43,656 bases of DNA from Prochlorococcus sp. AG-412-J13 (GTDB lineage Bacteria > Cyanobacteriota > Cyanobacteriia > PCC-6307 > Cyanobiaceae), in NCBI GenBank assembly GCA_003214815.1, contig QCLE01000015.1, positions 1 through 43,656 of the forward strand, given 5' to 3'. Shown piece by piece: positions 38,911 through 43,656 of this stretch; positions within the stretch are counted from its first letter, which is position 1; every line of letters starts with the position of its first letter. Position numbers and translations under genes: made by a program. The notes under the pieces are model-generated. The model ran no database searches. It was given only the letters and a program-made list of their open reading frames with translations, and had not been told where the DNA came from.

Positions 38911-40009
38911 AGAACTCTAAAATCTTTTTTATTACAAAATGAACTTCTTGATCTGATAATAAGGGATGAATAGGCAACATTAGACATTCTTTAAAAAAGA
39001 TATCTGTTTCTGGCAAAATTGATTGTGAATCTATTCCATCAAGATTTGACTCGTGTACTGGCATTCCAGCCCATTGGATAATAGTTTTAATATTGTTTTG
39101 ATGTAAAAAATCTTTTAATACATCTCTTTTTTTACAACAAATTTCAAAATTCTGAAAAATATCAAAATTTTGTTCGTTATCCTTAAAAAATGGCATATAG
39201 ATTACCCCCTCACAATCTTTAAGTCCTTCATAATAAATTTCAGCAATTCTTCGCCTTCTCAAAATTTCTTGAGGGAAGTTTTTCAATTTATGATTTAAAA
39301 TCGCAGCTTGCAAATTATCTAATCTCGAATTTAGACCCCAAGATTTTACTTCTCCCTTTTCGTCTCTTCCATGATCTCTTAATAGTCTAATTTGTTTTGA
39401 AATTGTTGTGTCATTTGTTACTATTCCTCCTCCATCCCCAAAGCATCCTAAAACTTTTGCTGGATAAAAACTTATGCCTCCTCCAATACCAAAGGTACCT
39501 GCACTTTTACCTTTATATTTTGCTCCAAATGCTTGGGCAGCATCTTCAATAATTGATAGGTTATATTTTTCACCAATTTTTAAGATTTCATCCATATTAC
39601 AAATCCTTCCATTTACATGAACAGGCATTATGCACTTTGTTTTATCGGTAATAAGATCCTCTATAACATTTGGATTTATTAGTTTATCAATTCCTATATC
39701 AGCTAAAACTATTTTTGCTCCAACATAATGAATTGCAGCAGCAGTTGCAATATAAGTATGTGAAGGGATAATTACCTCATCACCATTTCCTATTCCCGCT
39801 GCTCTTAATAGTAAAATTAATGCATCTGTACCATTAGCAACAGTAATAAAATCACTACAATTTAAAAAATTTTTAGAATTTTCTTCGAATTCATCACAAT
39901 CCTTTTGAAGAATAAATGCACCTCTACTTAAAACTTCATCAATAACATTTGTTAAATTTAACTTATCATTTAAATATAATTCTCTATAGGGAAAGAAGTT
40001 AACTTCCAT
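38903..40009 (-). CDS. DegT/DnrJ/EryC1/StrS family sugar aminotransferase
   Basis: A 368-residue PLP enzyme. Pyridoxal binding: ANGTDALILLLRAAGIG near residue 60, IIEDAAQAFGAKYKG with Asp156 and Gln159, and SFYPAKVLGCFGDGGGIVTN with the Schiff-base Lys185. IPSHTYIATAAAIHYVGAKI and HGRDEKGEVKSWGLNSRLDN are further family blocks, and PVHVNGRICNMDEI is the usual HVNGR region. It transfers an amino group to a ketosugar bound to a nucleotide. It overlaps the E1 alpha gene by 8 nt and lies just downstream of the CMAH-like gene. Likely acts on a 4-keto sugar, perhaps the product of the dehydratase at 24245. ATG start. Confidence 0.9.
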   Translation of the reverse strand: MEVNFFPYRELYLNDKLNLTNVIDEVLSRGAFILQKDCDEFEENSKNFLNCSDFITVANGTDALILLLRAAGIGNGDEVIIPSHTYIATAAAIHYVGAKIVLADIGIDKLINPNVIEDLITDKTKCIMPVHVNGRICNMDEILKIGEKYNLSIIEDAAQAFGAKYKGKSAGTFGIGGGISFYPAKVLGCFGDGGGIVTNDTTISKQIRLLRDHGRDEKGEVKSWGLNSRLDNLQAAILNHKLKNFPQEILRRRRIAEIYYEGLKDCEGVIYMPFFKDNEQNFDIFQNFEICCKKRDVLKDFLHQNNIKTIIQWAGMPVHESNLDGIDSQSILPETDIFFKECLMLPIHPLLSDQEVHFVIKKILEFYA

Positions 40010-40083
40010 TTTCCAAATTTTTTCTATATATTAATGCGATAAGTTTAATTTTTTAGAATTTTGAAAGATTTATAAATTTTATT

Positions 40084-41535
40084 TTACAATTTAAAAAATT
40101 TTTTATTCCCTACTTTAGTTAAACAAAAAGCTACAATATCAAAAATTTCTCTAAACCTTTTGGTCCATCTAATAATAAAAATTATAGATAGGCAATTTCT
40201 AAAAGGAATTGGGCCTCCAGATTCTATTGAATTACACAAAATATTAAAAATTTCATATCTAAAATTACCAGGTAAAGTTCTAATCTCAAGTCTTTTTGAT
40301 ATCCCAAGAGAATTATAGTTATTCATTCTACAAACATCGTTTAAAACATAATTTTGCACTCTTATTATTACTGTAAATTTAGTTAATTTAACAACATTTA
40401 TATTTTCTACAAGTTTTTTTTTAAAATCTAATCTATATATGTTTTTTTTAGATTCTCCATAGGACTCTATATGAATATGATTTGATAAATAAAACCTTAA
40501 AAAGATCGGCGAGTGTTTAATTATTTTAAGAAAAAAAGAATTTATAATTGTTTCTTTTGGTTTTGCTTTTTTTTCATTTTTAATCTGTTTATCAAGTTTT
40601 TCCTGAATAGAGGTTTTAATATCATCAATCAAGACTTCTCTATCTTTAATATTTATTTCTTGTCTAAGAGACTCATCAGTTTTTATTTTTAAGGTATTTA
40701 AATTAATACATTCTCCTGGCAAAATCATTTTACAATCCATATTTGGATAATCATTTTTTAAACTGAAAAAATCTTTTTCTACGTAATCAGAAAAATTACA
40801 AACCGCATTATATTCTTCCGTTTCTTTATGAAGATGAATCATGTTGCTAGCAAAGGGTATTGCTATTTTGGAATTAATTCCATAACAAGAGTCCAGAAAT
40901 TCTTTCGTATATTCAATTCTTGATTTATCTATTATGTCATTCCTTTTTAAACCAGATAAATCTCTTTTACAACATCTTGAATTAGCACTTGAATGACTTC
41001 TTAAGGTGATATCAGGTTTTGGGATGATTGTTTTAAGATGTGACATGCTTAAAGGCATTATTTTTGCATCATTCATATTTAAGACACAAAATTCATTATT
41101 GAATATGGCTAAAGCAGAATCTGTCGTAATAGGACCAGATTGAAAAGATAAAATATTAATTTTTTTATTCAAAAAGTATTTTTTTGCATGTACTAATTCA
41201 ATTATTTCAGCATGAGGTAATACATCTATTAAATCTTTTTTAATTCTAAATTCAGGAGTCTTAGGGATAAGAAATTTTACTTTTTTACAATTCCTATAAA
41301 TTGTTCTTAAGGTTGGTCCGTGAAAATGATCCCAATGTTGATGAGTTAAGTAGACATATAAATTTTCTTTAGTATTCCATATTTTAATTAAAGAATCAAT
41401 TGACTCAGCCTTTGGGAAATTCCACCAAGATCTCCAATAAGCTGATCCGATAAGCCATGGATCACAAATAAGAGAAAAGCTATTGGTCCTTATCTCACAA
41501 CAACTGTGTCCATGTACAAAAAGATTTTTTGCCAT
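40084..41535 (-). CDS. Metallo-beta-lactamase-fold protein, CMP-sialate-hydroxylase-like
   Basis: A 483-residue protein. Near the N-terminus DPWLIGSAYWRSWWNFPK (about residues 25-42) is followed by YVYLTHQHWDHFHGPTLRTI with the metal-binding HxHxDH at His65, His67, Asp69, His70. The DPWL.G.A....WW order and the HLH.DH..PTL.. pattern match the metallo-beta-lactamase-like domain of CMP-N-acetylneuraminate hydroxylase (CMAH) and its bacterial relatives. The Rieske iron-sulphur domain that precedes it in true CMAH is absent. Residues 160-240 (LNMNDAKIMPLSMSHL.., RSHSSANSRCCKRD) continue the family-like core; the C-terminal 200 residues are unrecognised. A role in an unusual sugar is inferred from context. 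ATG start. Confidence 0.72.
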   Translation of the reverse strand: MAKNLFVHGHSCCEIRTNSFSLICDPWLIGSAYWRSWWNFPKAESIDSLIKIWNTKENLYVYLTHQHWDHFHGPTLRTIYRNCKKVKFLIPKTPEFRIKKDLIDVLPHAEIIELVHAKKYFLNKKINILSFQSGPITTDSALAIFNNEFCVLNMNDAKIMPLSMSHLKTIIPKPDITLRSHSSANSRCCKRDLSGLKRNDIIDKSRIEYTKEFLDSCYGINSKIAIPFASNMIHLHKETEEYNAVCNFSDYVEKDFFSLKNDYPNMDCKMILPGECINLNTLKIKTDESLRQEINIKDREVLIDDIKTSIQEKLDKQIKNEKKAKPKETIINSFFLKIIKHSPIFLRFYLSNHIHIESYGESKKNIYRLDFKKKLVENINVVKLTKFTVIIRVQNYVLNDVCRMNNYNSLGISKRLEIRTLPGNFRYEIFNILCNSIESGGPIPFRNCLSIIFIIRWTKRFREIFDIVAFCLTKVGNKKFFKL

Positions 41536-41573
41536 TATTTGAATAAGTATTTACATTAAAACAGAAAAATTTA

Positions 41574-43118
41574 TTAATTGTTTATGAATTTATTATTAAT
41601 TTTTTGATTTACTAATATTAATGGAGGACTAAATAATAGTATGAGACTTAAATTGTCTTCAAAATTTGTACTTATAAATGAAATTAAGATACAAAATAAT
41701 AAACTTAAAGCAATTAATAGACCATATGACTTTGATAAGGATACAATAATTACCCTTAAATATTCAAATAAAAGAATCGTAAAAATTAACCCTTTCTCAA
41801 GAAATATATTACCAATTATCGGGGGTTTAGGAAATTTAATTTCTGTAGAATCACCAATTGTATAACCTAAAGTATTTACAAAACTTTCTCCAGAAATTAA
41901 AAAAGATATTTTATCAAGAGATTCTTTAGCATGATCAAAAAAGGAATAATCTCCTAATCCGCTAAAAATGGTAATAGGATGCAAAAACGGTGTAAGAAAA
42001 CCATGGAGAAGGAAAACTTTTCTACCAAAATCTCCTTTAGATCCTTCCATAACATTCCCTTGATAAATAAAGTCATAGGATCCAGTTTCCCCTTTATTAA
42101 AAAAACCTAAAATAGACGAAAATGATGTAAACATCAAATTAAAAATCCAATTCAGAAAATAAAGAGAGTCCCCAAATAAAATATCCCCAACTAAAATTAA
42201 AATAGCCAATAAAAAGATTAACATTGCTAATGTCCAAATGAATTTCTTAGATATTTTTAAAATCCAAGTACCTCTTGCAAATAAATAACTTGTTATAGAA
42301 AAGAAATAAAACAGTAAGATTGTTCTTGAGTCTGTTAGCAAAGAAATAACGACAATTAAAGGGGAGAGAATATACATTAAATTATCAATTTTTCTTTTTA
42401 ATAATTCTGACAATACAAATCTTTTTTGAATTAATAATATGTAAATAAAAATGAATGGTATTGAAGCACCTATTTGAGGTCCTTGTATACCAAGAGCTCC
42501 ATCTACAGAACCAAATGCAAATATTAGTGGATTATAAAATATTTGGAGTAAGCCATGAATTATATTTGTAATTAGTGCCAAACAAAATCCAATTAATACG
42601 TATATTGGAGCTTGAGGATTGAAAACAATACTGTAAATTTTTCTTCTTTGAATCCAAGCTAAAGTCAAAACAGAGATAAATAATATACTCTTTATTATCC
42701 TCAAGTCTCCGTAAAATAATCCTAGAAAAGCTGCATAAATTGATAAGATAATTAAAATCTTAAATATATTGCTTGCATAAATATTAACTTTTCCATCCCA
42801 TCTTTTAAGGTATGAATTGTAATTACAAAAAAATGTAGATAAAATTAGTGAACCTAATAATAATTCATCGGCAAACGAAAATCTCAAATAATATATTGAA
42901 GAAGATAAACCTAAAGTTAATGGGAAGCAAGTTAATAAAAAATCTTTTTTTATTAATGAAAAAATAAAAATTAATAAAGGCGGTATAAGTGATATTAAAA
43001 AACTAAAAAGTGGAATACTTATTTCAATCCCAGTCCCTTTAGCCTCATATAAAGGTATTCCTACTAAAAGCATTACTAATTGAAGGATAGTAATATAAAT
43101 AATTATCAACATATTCAT
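41574..43118 (-). CDS. Wzy/O-antigen polymerase-like membrane protein
   Basis: A 514-residue protein with about eleven hydrophobic segments spread over its whole length, and a soluble region at about residues 340-430 (GETGSYDFIYQGNVMEGSKG.., FGRKVFLLHGFLTPFLHPIT, GLGDYSFFDHAKESLDKISF). The topology, low sequence conservation and place next to a Wzx-like flippase suggest Wzy, the polymerase that joins repeat units on the periplasmic side. The first base of its ATG is the last base of the upstream gene's stop (TAATG), so the two are translationally coupled. It is unlike the ligase-like protein at 9101, and the HSHN motif is missing. Confidence 0.7.
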   Translation of the reverse strand: MNMLIIIYITILQLVMLLVGIPLYEAKGTGIEISIPLFSFLISLIPPLLIFIFSLIKKDFLLTCFPLTLGLSSSIYYLRFSFADELLLGSLILSTFFCNYNSYLKRWDGKVNIYASNIFKILIILSIYAAFLGLFYGDLRIIKSILFISVLTLAWIQRRKIYSIVFNPQAPIYVLIGFCLALITNIIHGLLQIFYNPLIFAFGSVDGALGIQGPQIGASIPFIFIYILLIQKRFVLSELLKRKIDNLMYILSPLIVVISLLTDSRTILLFYFFSITSYLFARGTWILKISKKFIWTLAMLIFLLAILILVGDILFGDSLYFLNWIFNLMFTSFSSILGFFNKGETGSYDFIYQGNVMEGSKGDFGRKVFLLHGFLTPFLHPITIFSGLGDYSFFDHAKESLDKISFLISGESFVNTLGYTIGDSTEIKFPKPPIIGNIFLEKGLIFTILLFEYLRVIIVSLSKSYGLLIALSLLFCILISFISTNFEDNLSLILLFSPPLILVNQKINNKFINN

Positions 43119-43656
43119 TACAAAATAATGTTTATCTTTAAAGCATTAGCTGATAAAACTCTTCTTAAAAATATTGTAATTAGAGGAGTTATGATGATTA
43201 AGGTCGGTAAGGAATAATAAAGTGAAATAATTAAAAACAAAAAAGCAAAAATTGATAAGATAAAATCAATTTTTATTAAAGCATTAGGATAAAATCTAGA
43301 AATAATTAAATCATGGCCTTGATAACAATTTATTATGAGCATTATCGAAGTAAATAATATTGTATAAAAAGTAATATCTGATTTTAAAACTGGAAATATA
43401 TTGGATAAGGCTAATATAAAAGCAGACAATATTATTAATGTGGATAATAATAAAAGATTTAACTTTATTTGACAAGTAAATATTTTTTTAATAAATACTT
43501 TAGTTAAATGCAAATTTTTTATAGATATTTTTTTAATTTTATATGGATAAACATTTTCATAAAAATCAAGTGATGGAGTAATAAAATCAACAATTTTCTG
43601 CGTAATAAACAACGCTATAAATATTTGTTGATAGTCTTTCCCAAAAAATTTACCGC
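43118..43656 (-). CDS. Wzx-like polysaccharide flippase, C-terminal part (5' end outside window)
   Basis: The frame stays open to the window edge: residues GKFFGKDYQQIFIALFITQK precede what would otherwise be a TTG start, so the gene runs beyond the end. What is visible is about 179 residues with four or five membrane segments (about LLLLSTLIILSAFILALSNI, ITFYTILFTSIMLIINCYQG, KIDFILSIFAFLFLIISLYY, LPTLIIITPLITIFLRRV). The FFGKDY turn followed by a helix and a basic loop, then paired helices, is typical of the last membrane segments of PST/Wzx flippases. Neighbour of the Wzy-like gene (TAATG overlap). It would flip the lipid-linked unit. Confidence 0.65.
   Translation of the reverse strand, partial: GKFFGKDYQQIFIALFITQKIVDFITPSLDFYENVYPYKIKKISIKNLHLTKVFIKKIFTCQIKLNLLLLSTLIILSAFILALSNIFPVLKSDITFYTILFTSIMLIINCYQGHDLIISRFYPNALIKIDFILSIFAFLFLIISLYYSLPTLIIITPLITIFLRRVLSANALKINIIL

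Overview
The window is very AT-rich and densely coded. It carries few mobile-element hallmarks beyond tRNA traces, and almost every gene makes or exports a surface polysaccharide. The base composition, the short gaps, the mix of tRNA genes and sugar genes, and a broken tRNA-Pro 3' half all suggest a high-light Prochlorococcus (or a close picocyanobacterial relative). The region looks like a hypervariable cell-surface genomic island. This is inference from composition and content; no ribosomal or core marker gene is present to prove the taxon.

Layout. 1-4.4 kb is a scrapyard: a broken DUF1330-like gene, a tRNA-Pro 3'-half remnant, two intact FkbM-type methyltransferases, a methyltransferase with one in-frame stop, and an intact tRNA-Arg(TCT). 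4.4-12.5 kb is a first polysaccharide module: an exostosin-type glycosyltransferase on the minus strand, then a plus-strand run of a GT4 glycosyltransferase, a PglK/MsbA-like ABC flippase, an O-antigen ligase/polymerase-like membrane protein, another GT4 enzyme and an initiating phosphoglycosyl transferase. 12.7-17.7 kb holds a decayed UDP-glucose dehydrogenase copy, the bifunctional ManC, a small unknown protein and GalE.

18.7-30.2 kb holds the export and precursor core: an outer-membrane Wza-like protein with tripled internal repeats, an intact animal-type UDP-glucose 6-dehydrogenase, a UDP-glucuronate 4-epimerase-like enzyme, a CapD/WbpM-like 4,6-dehydratase, a heavily decayed second Wza-like gene, and a Wzc/Wzz-like chain-length protein. 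30.2-32.5 kb has two more GT4 glycosyltransferases. From 32.5 kb to the end, everything reads on the minus strand: a split transketolase, an aldo/keto reductase, a second initiating sugar transferase, a methyltransferase, an E1 alpha/beta-like thiamine-diphosphate (TPP) enzyme, a DegT/DnrJ/EryC1 aminotransferase, a metallo-beta-lactamase-fold protein resembling the hydroxylase domain of CMP-sialate hydroxylase, a Wzy-like polymerase, and the C-terminal part of a Wzx-like flippase that runs off the window.

How it fits together. ManC, GalE, Ugd, the 4-epimerase and the dehydratase supply activated sugars. Two initiating transferases and at least five glycosyltransferases build repeat units. One ABC flippase and one Wzx-like flippase, two Wzy/WaaL-like proteins, and Wza/Wzc handle transfer, polymerisation and export. 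The most unusual part is 32.5-41.5 kb, where two unrelated TPP-dependent enzyme pairs sit with an aminotransferase, a reductase and a CMAH-like protein. This is a plausible pathway to a branched or otherwise unusual sugar that I cannot match to a known one. Two genes (ugd and wza) each have an intact copy and a ruined paralogue in the window, which points to replacement of one polysaccharide system by another.
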